The translations under genes and the position numbers were made by a program. A stretch of DNA of 64,000 nucleotides. Source: Clitoria ternatea. Taxonomy: Eukaryota > Streptophyta > Magnoliopsida > Fabales > Fabaceae. The notes below the pieces were generated by a model. The model ran no database searches, was not told the origin of the DNA, and saw only the letters and a program-made list of their open reading frames with translations. This document shows, piece after piece, positions 43,301-52,616 of this stretch (position 1 is its first letter; each line of letters opens with the position of its first letter). The stretch covers positions 23,679,001 to 23,743,000 of the forward strand of contig CM075676.1 of the NCBI GenBank assembly GCA_037962975.1, given 5' to 3'.

Positions 43301-43419
43301 GAGAGAAATTCTCAAAAATGGAATTCAAACATGTTCCACGCAAAGAGAATACAAGAGCGGATATACTCTCCAGATTGGCAAGCACCAAAAAACCAGGCAG
43401 CACCAGCACGTTGGTCTAG
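40306..43419 (+). CDS. pol: Tat element 2 pol: protease, reverse transcriptase, RNaseH and archaeal-type RNaseH
   Basis: It is in the same frame as gag; the first ATG after the stop is at 40423. Domains in order (residues from 40423): a CX2-type motif region PRKYCDFHEQIGHSTDEC (about 8-25); the aspartic protease with VDQGSSCDVIF (about 190), where Gln replaces the usual Thr/Ser of D-T/S-G; RT with MVQKANGKWRMCIDY, MPFGLKNAG and the catalytic YIDD (about 585); a degenerate first RNaseH (about 725-850); and a second, complete-looking RNaseH with YVDGSSNQKGSGAG, NNQAEYEACLAGLRA, CSDSQLV and ADILSRLAS, which keep the acidic active-site residues. The dual RNaseH is characteristic of the Tat lineage. 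It ends in TAG at 43417-43419, after which the frame again stays open. Confidence 0.9.
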   Translation, partial: ERRVNSFSHYAPLSARPSQILREVGWPAFNIYGIRRPGPMKRPGNPRKYCDFHEQIGHSTDECQALKNAVETLIREGKLKQYLFKEKSFDRADRNEKRERDPDDGDDNNHNPVRKFSAAEKQKGAMTDDTAYRDNMPQQQRQGRREVIDMIAGGFAGGGASITARKNHHRMILSVQGKVKDNRPYRGGVEAPIISFSDEDFGPTIPGGDDVVVIVAVIANKDVRKILVDQGSSCDVIFYNCFKKMGFNDSDLQPHTQELTAFNGAKQPTKGYLDTLISFEGEPGARTVKSRVLVIDVESPFNGIIGRPTLNAMEAVVSTPHLLIKFIDKDNAVSSIRSDQEMARYCYNLSLNMTKLEASNKKRKLNDCGTTAGSVSLVDLDPRADLHIDPSNPSKPTPDGSSRDIVLGDSPEKVTHINDKLDTEMEQRLLMLLQEFKDFFGWTAGDMPGIDPTFYCHKLSVYPETRPVAQKKRRLGPKKQKAACQQTEELLKARFIREIRYSSWLSNVVMVQKANGKWRMCIDYVDLNRCCPKDPYPLPNIDRMVDDSSGYQYLSFMDAYSGYNQISMCEEDQEKTTFINDRGVFCYTVMPFGLKNAGAIYQRMINKVFEGMHTKLVEVYIDDIIAKTSVGGDYIEDLRQVFIRLREFNMRLNPLKCTFAVPAGKFLGFMLTQRGIEANPGKCQTILNMQSPKNLTEVQSLNGKVVALARFMPKMAHRSLPLYKVLKKSKKFEWGQEQEQAFQELKEVLSKPPILTKPDPEDTLILYLAISDEALGVALIKETPDGQRPVYFTSKTLQGAEIRYQKIEKAVVLGVQFNPTIVWASRRLCPYFHVHPILVRTDLPLRSVLIKPDLAGRMIKWSIELSEFDISYEPQGAIKAQVLADFIVEMTGIDPNTPCIHWTIYVDGSSNQKGSGAGVVLESDDGVHLEISLHFNFKTSNNQAEYEACLAGLRAAIDIGASEATLCSDSQLVISQILGDYQAREPQLQLYLNCVKELREKFSKMEFKHVPRKENTRADILSRLASTKKPGSTSTLV

Positions 43420-44709
43420 AGTACACTGACATCGCGCAACATTCCTCTTTTCCTTTCTCTAAATGCCATAATGACTAATTCCCTTTATGGTGATACATGG
43501 ATGGCCCCCTACATCCGTTATTTGGCCGATGGGCAGTTGCCTACTGATGAGAAGGAAAAGAAGAGAATAAGAAGAGAACTGTCATACTTCACTATGATAG
43601 ATGGTAACCTCTACAGAAGGGCACTCTCAGTACCTTACTTAATCTGTCTGAGAGAGAATGAAGTACATGAGGTAATGGAAGAAGTGCACGAAGGACAATG
43701 TGGACACCACGCCGGAGGAAGAAGTCTGATGAGAAAAATCCTCAGAGCAGGATATTGGTGGCCCACAATGAAGCAGGACTCCATTGACTTTGTCAAGAAA
43801 TGCGATGCCTGCCAAAAATTCTCTAATCTTCACCACACACCGGCAGAAGAACTCTTCACATCCGCTGTTCCATGGTCGTTCTACCAATGGGGATTGGATA
43901 TTTTGGGCCCTTTCCCAACTGCTCCTGGGGGCATCAAATATCTCATTGTAGGGGTCGATTATTTCACTAAGTGGATTGAAGCAGAGCCGATGGTGCATAT
44001 TACTTTAGCCCGAACTCGTCGTTTTATGTATGAAAATATCATAGCACGATTCGTAGTCCCAGCACGGGTTATCACAGACAATGGCACCCAATTCACGGAC
44101 AGGAAATTTACAGATTTACTTGAAGGGTTAGGAATAACCCAAATATTTTCCTCCGTCGAACATCCCCAAACTAACGGCCAGGCTGAGGTGGCCAATAGGG
44201 AAGTGCTGAAAGGACTGAAGAAATGTCTTGGTGAAGCCAAGGGCGGATGGACAGACCAATTGTGTCACGTCCTTTGGGCATATCGCACAACGCCTCATTC
44301 TTCCACCAATGAATCCCCATATCGCCTGACCTATGGGGTGGAGGCAATGATACCTGTGGAACTACAAATTGCTTCTACCAGGGTCAAATACTTCTCTGAA
44401 GAAGGCAATAACGCTAACTTGGCATCAGAAATGGATGTCATACAAGAACTCAGAGAAGACGCATTCATTAGAGATCAGGCCATCAAAGCCAAAGTCGCTC
44501 TTCGATATAACAAACGAGTCCAATCAAGGACTTTCAACATCGGAGATTTGGTTTTGAGGAAAGCAAGTGTGGGAAATAAATTCGCTCATCAAGGCAAACT
44601 AGCCCCAAACTGGGAAGGCCCATACAGGGTATCTGAGATTGCTGGCAAAGGCTCTTACCGCCTTGAAAACCTTGATGGCACTCCAATCCGAAACAAGTGG
44701 AATACCTAG
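43420..44709 (+). CDS. Tat element 2 integrase
   Basis: This is the same frame as pol; the first ATG is at 43471. It inserts the cDNA copy into the host genome. The HHCC zinc finger (GHHAGGRSLMRKIL...CDACQKFSN) is at about residues 75-115. The catalytic core follows, with LDILGPFPT (first Asp), VITDNGTQFTDR (second Asp), and NGQAEVANREVLKGLKK (Glu). The C-terminal region has FNIGDLVLRKASVG and GPYRVSEI. No chromodomain is seen, as expected for the Tat lineage. It ends at 44709. Confidence 0.9.
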   Translation, partial: STLTSRNIPLFLSLNAIMTNSLYGDTWMAPYIRYLADGQLPTDEKEKKRIRRELSYFTMIDGNLYRRALSVPYLICLRENEVHEVMEEVHEGQCGHHAGGRSLMRKILRAGYWWPTMKQDSIDFVKKCDACQKFSNLHHTPAEELFTSAVPWSFYQWGLDILGPFPTAPGGIKYLIVGVDYFTKWIEAEPMVHITLARTRRFMYENIIARFVVPARVITDNGTQFTDRKFTDLLEGLGITQIFSSVEHPQTNGQAEVANREVLKGLKKCLGEAKGGWTDQLCHVLWAYRTTPHSSTNESPYRLTYGVEAMIPVELQIASTRVKYFSEEGNNANLASEMDVIQELREDAFIRDQAIKAKVALRYNKRVQSRTFNIGDLVLRKASVGNKFAHQGKLAPNWEGPYRVSEIAGKGSYRLENLDGTPIRNKWNT

Positions 44710-45281
44710 AACTTGCGCATTTATTATAGCTAGCTGCTGGAGCAACATGCACTCTTTTCTCCTCACTTGAGATTGTTCAACGGAGAAATCATTATATCAT
44801 AATCCCAGCTACGCTTTTATTGTAATTCTTATTTTTACTCAATAAGAATCTCATACATCAACTTAACTCTTTCGAGTTTTTCTCATGCTGTGATTTTCAG
44901 TCTATCCGGCGTGCACAAACATATTCAGGACGGATTATCTCAACTACCCATTCTGTAGTTGACGATGTAACTCCTCGAATATGTATGAATAGTTGAAGAC
45001 CTGGGCATAGTAGGATTGGTCCTCTTGCAAAAACCATACCGAATCCCAGGAAAAGGGCGCAGTAAAATCAGACCTTTATATAAGGCTGTACCGAACCCCA
45101 TTCGAAGACCCAGATTGTAGGATAAAACCGAACTCTGGGTACGGTTAGTAGGTATGACCGAACACTGAAGAAGGCTTGGGCGCAGTAAGCTGGTTCTCTT
45201 TCAAGACCACGCTGAACCCCGAGTAACGGGCGCAGTAGGTTCAGGATTAGCCCTGATCTGAACCCCGTGTTGAAGACTCGG
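44710..45281 (+). repeat. Tat element 2, 3' zone: degenerate tandem repeats, part 1
   Basis: From about 44990, units of roughly 35-55 bp share a core GGGCGCAGTAGGTT...CCGAACCCC. Examples start near 45003, 45057, 45113, 45145, 45180 and 45230. The array continues across the solo LTR at 49954-50094 and across the Tekay element at 59340-59390. Tandem repeats in this zone are known for Tat/Ogre elements. 44710-44990 holds nothing I recognise. Confidence 0.7.
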
Positions 45282-45534
45282 TGTGACATCCCAAAAATAG
45301 GGGTCAATTTTTTTCGCAAAAATAATAATATTCCTGGATTTATAAATAAATCTCTCCCATATATGAAGATATGAGAGCTGGTCTCATGGCCAAGAAGAAA
45401 ACCAGTAGCGCGAAGCAGAAAAATGAAATGTCATTCAAGGAAATGACAATGCAAAATGGAGAGAAGGCAAGGGAAATAAAACCAAGCATAAAGCCCAGCG
45501 AAAACCACACAGCGTCAGAGCGAGGCCCGCAACA

Positions 45535-45690
45535 CAACGCTCACTCGCTCAAGCGAGATCCAACTCCGCTTGGGCGCGACAGCAAAACTCGCTCGGGCGA
45601 AAGCCCCTTCGCTTGAGCGAAACTAATATCAAGCCTTCCCTTAGAACCAAACTCGCTGGAGCGAATCCTTCAATCGCTGAAGCGAGGAGC
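45535..45690. repeat. Cluster of TCGC-N4-GCGA hairpins
   Basis: Core motifs with loops TCAA, TCGG, TTGA, TGGA and TGAA, plus one imperfect copy with loop TTGG, follow each other within 160 bp, for example CTCGCTCAAGCGAG and TTCGCTTGAGCGAA. The stem is constant and the loop varies. Confidence 0.8.
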
Positions 45691-45719
45691 CATTCGGCAT
45701 TCAATCACACGAGAAACCG

Positions 45720-47960
45720 AGACATTCACACACTCGGTAAATGATCAGGTCGAATCGGAATTCATGCCTAAGTCCTCTTGGAATTTAATATTTTAGTCCA
45801 CTCAGCATAAAGGGGTTCCGTCACTCGGGAAATAACCTCAACACTCACACACACTTCGTAACTTGATTGTTAAATTTCATACACCAAAGCTCACACACGA
45901 CCCACCCGGTAACTGAGGGTTATCCCACTCGGATTCCATAAACCCTCACTCGGAATTTCTACCAATCAGATGCCACTCGGTAAACATCAACCATTTAGCT
46001 CTCGGTATATTGAACTCCATCACTCAGAGAATACATAGGCTTCCTCTCGGCCATAAATCACTTAGTTTAAGCATTCTTAACCAACTCATTATCAGAGTGG
46101 TATTTCACTCGGAATAATATCATTACTCAGAAATAGTCTACACAATCAATTCCACTCAGTATGATCCAAACTCCTCAACACTCAGAGGAATTTCCCAAGT
46201 ATTTCACTCGGACATATGAGATACTTAACCACTCAGGGAAACCAATAAGTCAAGTCCCACTCGGACTCATCCCATGCTTAAACACTTGGAATATAAGCAT
46301 AACTCATATACTTAAAATATTTCAAGCTAAACCATTACAAGCACACTTCCCTTAGAAGAAATTCACTTGGGTTCCACTCGGGAAACACTTATATTTCTCT
46401 TCACTCAGGAAAATCACAACATCGTGTTACACTCGGACTCATTTTATAAATTAGCCCCTCAAATTACATATTACCTTATTCACTCGGAATAGGTCCCCAT
46501 AATCACTCGGAATACATTCATAAATCATACACTTAGAATGTAATCAATCCGAGTCATTACAACAACACTCCTCCTAGAAGAGGATCACTCGGATTACCAC
46601 TTAGGATTCATCAACTTAGAGGTATTTATACATCCTAATTTCCTAGTCACTAGGAAGCATCAAATCAACATAAATCACTCATACTTATATATTCTCTAAT
46701 TCCAAGTCCGACTACCAATACAGCAATACCCTTTCACCGATTCCTAACCATGTTATCAACATAACAGGTATGTATATATATACGCATAAACTCGGATACT
46801 TATTAACTTTATACTTCTCATTCACCAACACATTCAGTCGGCATGCATATAAGACCAACACTCGAAGTATATATATATATATATATATATATTAACACGC
46901 ACTCGGGTTATTCAATCATCTTGTCTTTATTCATTCAACTAAACCCGTTATCCGATACAAGTACATGACTTCAATGAAGCCTATACATATATATAGACAT
47001 GCACTCGGGTTTCCAATAACCCAACTTCAATACATATATAAAGAGTATTCATTATACAATGTTAATATGAGTCGGTCAAGGCTTAATACATCAAAGACAC
47101 TCGGTACATTACATTATATACACGACCACATCAATAAACACCCAACACTCGGGTTTAAGACCACCACATCATCCAAGCCGCCCTGCATACACTGAAAAAT
47201 GGTGTAGGGGTGAGCATTACATATTAAATGACAGATATTGGCTCGGATTAATCACAGAATCCATAACATACCATATTATATAACATCAATCAGCACATAA
47301 ACACTGCCATTCAATATGAACAATCACAAACAACTTCCAATCGGGATTTCACCCATTTCTCTTGGCTATAATGCTCAACTCACTCAGCAACTATTATACT
47401 GATCCACTCGGATTTCACTCAACTCCGAGCCCTACTCAAAAAGTCTGCCTTAGCCCAGCTCAAGGACTTAACCACATTCACATGGATTTCATCATCTGAT
47501 TGCTGATCGGTATATATACATGCTTCAAGCATTCCAGTGGCGAATTGGATGCATATGGTCACATTCACATTCACACTCACTCGGAGTTCAACTCCAATGC
47601 ACTCGGCATTTGCCTTGGGTCCAATCCAAGGACTTTCATCAAGCGTCTCATTCACGCTTAGTGCCCTAGGCACTGCCCGAGTCCAACCCGGGTCTCATAT
47701 CACATCAACACATTCAGTTTCATTAAACTCATATTCATCCAATTGCCCACTCGGTATTTAGCATTCAGCATAATATGCACTCGGCAATTCAACAATAATC
47801 AGATGACTCAGTAACTCATTACATTCATTCGGCATTCCAATGCCATCCACTCGGATTGTCCTCTATTCACTCGGATTTATCCTTTACAGTAAGCATTTCT
47901 TGCTTTCCTCTATAAAGCCCACTCGGCATTCATCATAACAGTCCCCATTCATTCATTCAT
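45720..47960. repeat. Dispersed CACTCGG(A/C)A motif array in the solo LTR
   Basis: CACTCGG, CACTCGGAAT or close variants recur every 20-80 bp over 2.2 kb, separated by unrelated AT-rich sequence. The same motif recurs at 25264-25860 and 59510-60310. It is not a CRISPR: spacing and spacers are irregular and the repeat is only 8-10 bp. Confidence 0.75.
46866..46894. repeat. (AT)n microsatellite
   Basis: A pure AT run of about 28 bp in the solo LTR, between CTCGAAGT and TTAACACGC. Confidence 0.9.
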
Positions 47961-48364
47961 CACAAGCATAAGCATCAACAAGCATCACATGCATTCAAAT
48001 GTACAACATACTCAGGGACAAATAGAGGATCACACAAAGAATACAACATTCATCATGTGCATCTCATACATCTCAACATAACATCATAAATAAACATCAC
48101 ACATCATATGAACGGGTATCATACATTACATAAATAATAAGCATCAGTAATCTGGGTTGTTTAATCAATTACAACATACCATACACATTAAACACAATAT
48201 AGTGACAATTTCACCCGGAAACCCGTCCAGAAATCCATGCATTTGAGATGCAAAGCCCCCCTTACCTGGGTGAAGCTTCCAGGAGTTACATGACCACTCG
48301 GCCCAGCCATAACAGCTTCTGCTCGGCATTCCAACGTAGGAAGGGCCACACCACTTCAGTCCTC

Positions 48365-49630
48365 AGCCTTTCGCTCAAGCCATACGTGAACTCGCTTGAG
48401 CGGAACAGGTCCAGTGACCATTTCTTCACTGGCTCGCTCAAGCGTAACCATTCTCGCTTGAGCGAGATACGTCCAGAAGCTCATCAACACCCAAATTCCA
48501 CTCTGCTCACAGCCATGGAAGAATCCATGCTGTTTACTTGAGCAGCAACCTCCGAGGCTTAGTACAAGGTCGTTCCTCACTCATACAGCATCATCCTCCC
48601 TACCCTGGAGGACCACCAACTTCCATGCATGCCTTCTTCCTCACAACAGTACCATACACCTTCAACAACAGTAGAGGGTCACCATGCCTCCATGCAACAT
48701 GCATGTCTTCATCTTCACAAGAGTGGTGCACCTTTACCACAGTAGACCATCATGCATCCACCAACCGAGACATACACACACATAGTTGTAGGCTCTCAGA
48801 ACTGAGTCTCATACAACCCATCACATGGAGGAAGAAGAAGGAGAGGAAGAAAGAGAAGCACCAAGAAGCAAGATGTAACCCAACTTACACGCACAGCCAC
48901 ACGCTGTTTCACTCACCAAGCTGTTCCTTACACAGCCACACTCTTCCACTCGGTTCTACACCAAGCACGAGTGGAAGAAGAAAATGAAGGAGAAGAGGAA
49001 GATGAAGCAGAAGCTTCAATGAACTCTAGAGAGAATGAGGAGCATTTCTCCCATCAGAACATGCACCCACAAAGAATAAAGGGAAGATAAGAAGAAACAT
49101 ACAACCAAGGCCTTATCATCTCAGCCTCATCAGCATCCAACTCATCACAACATCCCATCTTCATTTAATGCAAGTCCATCAATATTTAATGCATATTCTC
49201 TCAGTAATGATTACACAAATACACGTGGACAAGGAAGGAGAGAAAATCAGACCCATTTGACTATCAAAGCACCTAAGTCATCACCATGGGGACCACACAG
49301 AAGAAGAAAAGAGAAAAGGGAAAACCAGGCCCTACAATGATCCAAGAGCATCAGTGGTCCCTCTTTAATCAATTACCTCGCCTGAGCGAATGCTACCCTT
49401 AAGATCCTTCGCTCAGGCGGATTCCATCCAGCAACTGATTCCCTTCGCCCCCGCTTGGGCGAAGTTCCATTCGCCTGGGCGAATTCCCTCCAGTGTCTAA
49501 ACACTGATATTAGGTCAAGTTCGCTTGAGCGAGACTTACCCTCGCCTGAGCGAGAATTACCCAGAAGCTAAATTCCCAACATGAGAGTTTCTCGCTCGGG
49601 CGAGAATTCACTTCGCCTGAGCGAAATGAT
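48365..49630. repeat. Second and third clusters of TCGC-N4-GCGA hairpins
   Basis: At 48365-48470 and 49380-49630 the motif recurs with loops TTGA, CTGA, CTGG, TCGG and variants with one stem mismatch, such as CTCGCTTGAGCGAG, TTCGCCTGGGCGAA and TTCGCCTGAGCGAA. Flanking bases co-vary: C on the left goes with G on the right, T with A. Between the clusters is a CA/AG-rich stretch with no gene. Confidence 0.75.
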
Positions 49631-49953
49631 CAACACTGGCGCAGAAACTGAGAGCTCTCACCTCACTCACAATTTTATTAAACTCAGCCCATGTAATTAC
49701 ACTCAAGCCAGCTCAATTATTTCCATTATACCATATACAACCTACGAGGCATATTTTTGTCCAATCATCCATTCTTATAAAATTCTTATTCCAAGCATAT
49801 TAATCATATGAAGTTCAAACTCATCTTTATCTTATATATTTTCATACCTTGCCACAATGATTCCACATTTTCCCACACATCCTCACTAACCAAAGATTTT
49901 CCATTCATACTAATTACTCATTTTTTTTATAAAATTCGAGGTGTTACACTCGG

Positions 49954-50094
49954 ATTGTAGAATTGAACCGAACTTCGAGTACGACTAGTAGGTTTGGCCG
50001 AACGTCGGTGAAGAACGGTTAGTAGGATTAAACCGAATGCCAAGAAAGACGTGGGTTGCAGGATCAAAACCGAACCCCAGTAAAAGGCTTGGAC
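49954..50094 (+). repeat. Tat element 2, 3' zone: degenerate tandem repeats, part 2
   Basis: The GTAGGATT...AACCGAAC array continues between the solo LTR and the Tekay element. It ends in the target duplication TGGAC (50090-50094). Confidence 0.7.
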
Positions 50095-52387
50095 TGTAAC
50101 ATCCCTGATGTTTTAATGAAAATTATGAAATGGGAAATGTTAGTGAATGTTTAGAAATTCTATTTAGTATTTATTCTGTCTGAGCCGGTGTCGAGACCGG
50201 TCTCAGAAGCGCGGACAGGCAGAGCCGAAGATCGGATGAGTAAGGAAGAGCGGGCAGGGCTAGGCGGTCTGGTCCAACCGTTGTGAGGAGAGCGCCTCAC
50301 ACGGTGTCATAGCCCGGATCAACCTCATACTAACTGAAACAACGGGTGTGTGTGACAAAGAGACGAGAGCGGATGAGGTATCCGATCTCTCAGGTTGTAG
50401 CTCAGATTTCCGAGGTATGAACATTAAGTTAGGACGGCGGGGCCGATATTTATATCGGGCCTATACTCTTGCGAATTATTAGCGGATTGTGAATACTGAA
50501 ACGTTGAGGGAATAAACACGTGTAATTGATTTGATAACTATGCAATAGTTAAAATAGTGAAATTGATTAAATTTAGTAAGAATACAAACAAAATAAAGGA
50601 AAAGACGATCTTGCCCATGAACTATATATATATAAGGAAATTCTCTTCTTTCCCTCTTCATTATTTTACAAGTTACCTTACTGTTGGTCTATTCCTCCTC
50701 TTTCGTTTTATTCTTCTCTCTTAACGCTGATCTGCATGCACTGGAGAGAGACTCCATTTGTGTCTGAACTTCAATTTAACCCCATTCCTGTGATCGAGAC
50801 TTCAAGGTGAGTCTACTGATCCAATCCAATTGTAATTCCCTTATTTCTTTCATTCTTTGGCCGATTAGAGCCATGCATGGCTATATTCATAGCTGTTCTC
50901 CACTCCTCTGTGAGTGTGAACCCAAATGTGGTCCATGAACTAAGGACGTTGAAGTGATGAAGCTGTACTTCATGATCCGTAGGTAATAGGCTAAGCAACG
51001 GAAGACTGAGTGAAGGAGTTGAGATTGCAGAACCGGTGCTCAGAGAAAGAGATCGGCACAGAGAGTAGATCATTGAAGCGTGGAACCAAAGTAAGGGGGT
51101 GTTCGGGTTATAATTAATTAGAATAGGACTCACTTCTTATTTAGGTCTTTGAGATAACGTAAACAGACTAAGGAAAAGGTTGCTAAACGTAATTGTATGT
51201 TTATGCTGTGCATGTATGACTGAGTTTATTAATTTGTGGATGATCGGATGTGGATGAGTTTATCAGGTATGATCTTGTGAACCTAATGTGAAATGATCAG
51301 TGTTATGTGACGTCGGGTTAGCAAGCAGGCTACCCGAGTGATGAGAAATTGATATTATTGTGAGAAAGGTAAACTGTTGAATGATTATGTGGTATGGGAT
51401 GGCCGACGGTATATGATAGCCCCTCATTTCCGGCTCCCGTGGTTTTCGTGCCCAGTTGAGCTACCCAGTGGTCAAGTAGGACCCAGTGGTCAAGGTGGAG
51501 AGTCAAGCAGGACTCGGTGAACCAAGCAGGGTTCACGGGGTGTCAAGTAGGACCCCCAGCTGAAGGCCAATCCTTTAGTATCCGGATACTAGGAGTCAGA
51601 TTATATGAGAGTCAGTTATGATCATGATGCATGTAACAAATGTGATGTATGTAATGAATGTGATGAACGTGAGGAATGTGATGGAATTGCGTAGTTGGTT
51701 TAATACAGTTACTACATGAAATACTCCATGTTTTCATATGTATATTTACGGGTGATGCTTGATGTGTATGTATCAATGTGCATGTATAGTGTTAAATTCC
51801 GTTCTATATTAATTATTATGCCAAACACTCACCCTTGCATATTTTTTTAGTAACCAGAGACAGGGAAGGGGAAGGAGTCATGGAGCCGCGCCAAGGGGGA
51901 GAACGGTGCCAGGGTCCAAATGAATTTGAGTGACTCTTTGTAGAGTCTTATGTGTGTATAAAAACTTCGTATTATAATTATTAGTTGTGTTTAAGTAAGA
52001 CCGGATCAAATGAAAAATATATTTCAAAAATATATTACTGTTATGTGCATATGTTTTCATGGTAGCTATGGTAACTCCTTGGGTTCACAGGACCATTTGT
52101 TAGAGCGAAGTTTTGGGAGTCCGGTTGCATGTGTTGTATAATCCGATGTGCGAAAGGTGTTCGTCCAACGAATAGCACCTCGTCTAAGTGAGAGTCCAGA
52201 ATCTCGCTTAGACGAGTAGGGGCCTCGCTCAAGCGAGACGCCCTGATTTCCCTTTCTCTCATCCGTTGTGTTCAAATTAAATTGTCTTTCTTTCTAAATA
52301 TTGATTAATTTTTAAGATAAAGGAGAATTTATCGTAAAAAGTAATTGTTTAAATAAAAATAAATGCAAAATAATCTAGGATGTTACA
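50095..52387 (+). repeat. 5' LTR of the Tekay element
   Basis: It runs from TGTAACATCC to GGATGTTACA, 2293 bp. A TATA box TATATATATATAAGG is at 50623-50637. A donor-like CAAG/GTGAGT is at 50803-50812. One CTCGCTCAAGCGAG hairpin is near 52213. Short open frames in it occur twice in the window only because the LTR is duplicated. Confidence 0.95.
50623..50637 (+). promoter_or_regulatory. TATA box in the 5' LTR
   Basis: TATATATATATAAGG lies in U3, followed by a pyrimidine-rich leader. The copy in the 3' LTR is at 57594-57608. Confidence 0.6.
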
Positions 52388-52607
52388 CTTGGTATCAGAG
52401 CGGTTCTTTCTAGAGCCGGTGTGTGGGCCGATCTAGTGATTGTGATAGTTTTCTAAAAGTTAATTGTATTTTGTTGTGTTGAGATTGTGTGTGGTCTGGC
52501 ACCGTTCCCTTGGTACTCCACTGGTGTAGTATTCTATGAATATAAGGTGAATTTATGATCCCCTGACTGATCTTGGTTATTAATGGTGATGTGTTTGCTT
52601 ATTGTAG
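50807..52607 (+). other. Candidate leader intron of the Tekay transcript
   Basis: The donor AAG/GTGAGT (GT at 50807-50808) lies about 170 bp after the TATA box. An acceptor-like TTTGCTTATTGTAG ends at 52607, ten bases before the gag ATG. Splicing would remove 1801 nt, including most of the LTR leader with its many upstream ATGs and the primer-binding site. This is inferred from consensus only. Confidence 0.35.
52390..52401 (+). other. Primer-binding site (initiator Met-tRNA type)
   Basis: TGGTATCAGAGC starts two bases after the 5' LTR. It is the usual plant retrotransposon primer-binding site complementary to the 3' end of initiator tRNA-Met. Confidence 0.92.
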
Positions 52608-52616
52608 AATTACTAA

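Larger units (their letters stand above)
45282..49948 (-). mobile_element. Solo LTR of a long-LTR Tekay-like element (4667 bp)
   Basis: The ends are TGTGACATCCC (45282) and GGTGTTACA (49948), flanked by perfect target duplications CTCGG (45277-45281 and 49949-49953). I place it on the minus strand because the landmarks read that way: donor-like CCAG/GTAAGG at about 48264, and ATGCTCACCCCTACACC with TTTTTCAG at about 47190-47220. No gag or pol is present, so it is a solo LTR left by LTR-LTR recombination. The interior has TCGC-N4-GCGA hairpins at both ends (45535-45690, 48365-48470, 49380-49630) and CACTCGG motifs through 45720-47960. Confidence 0.82.

Noticed and set aside
45720..47960. CACTCGG repeats as a CRISPR array
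   Set aside because: The repeat is only 7-10 bp, spacing is irregular, there are no cas genes and the DNA is plant nuclear.
50813..52275. Short minus-strand ORFs in the Tekay LTR (repeated at 57747-59222)
   Set aside because: They occur twice because the LTR is duplicated. They have no domains and lie in non-coding LTR.
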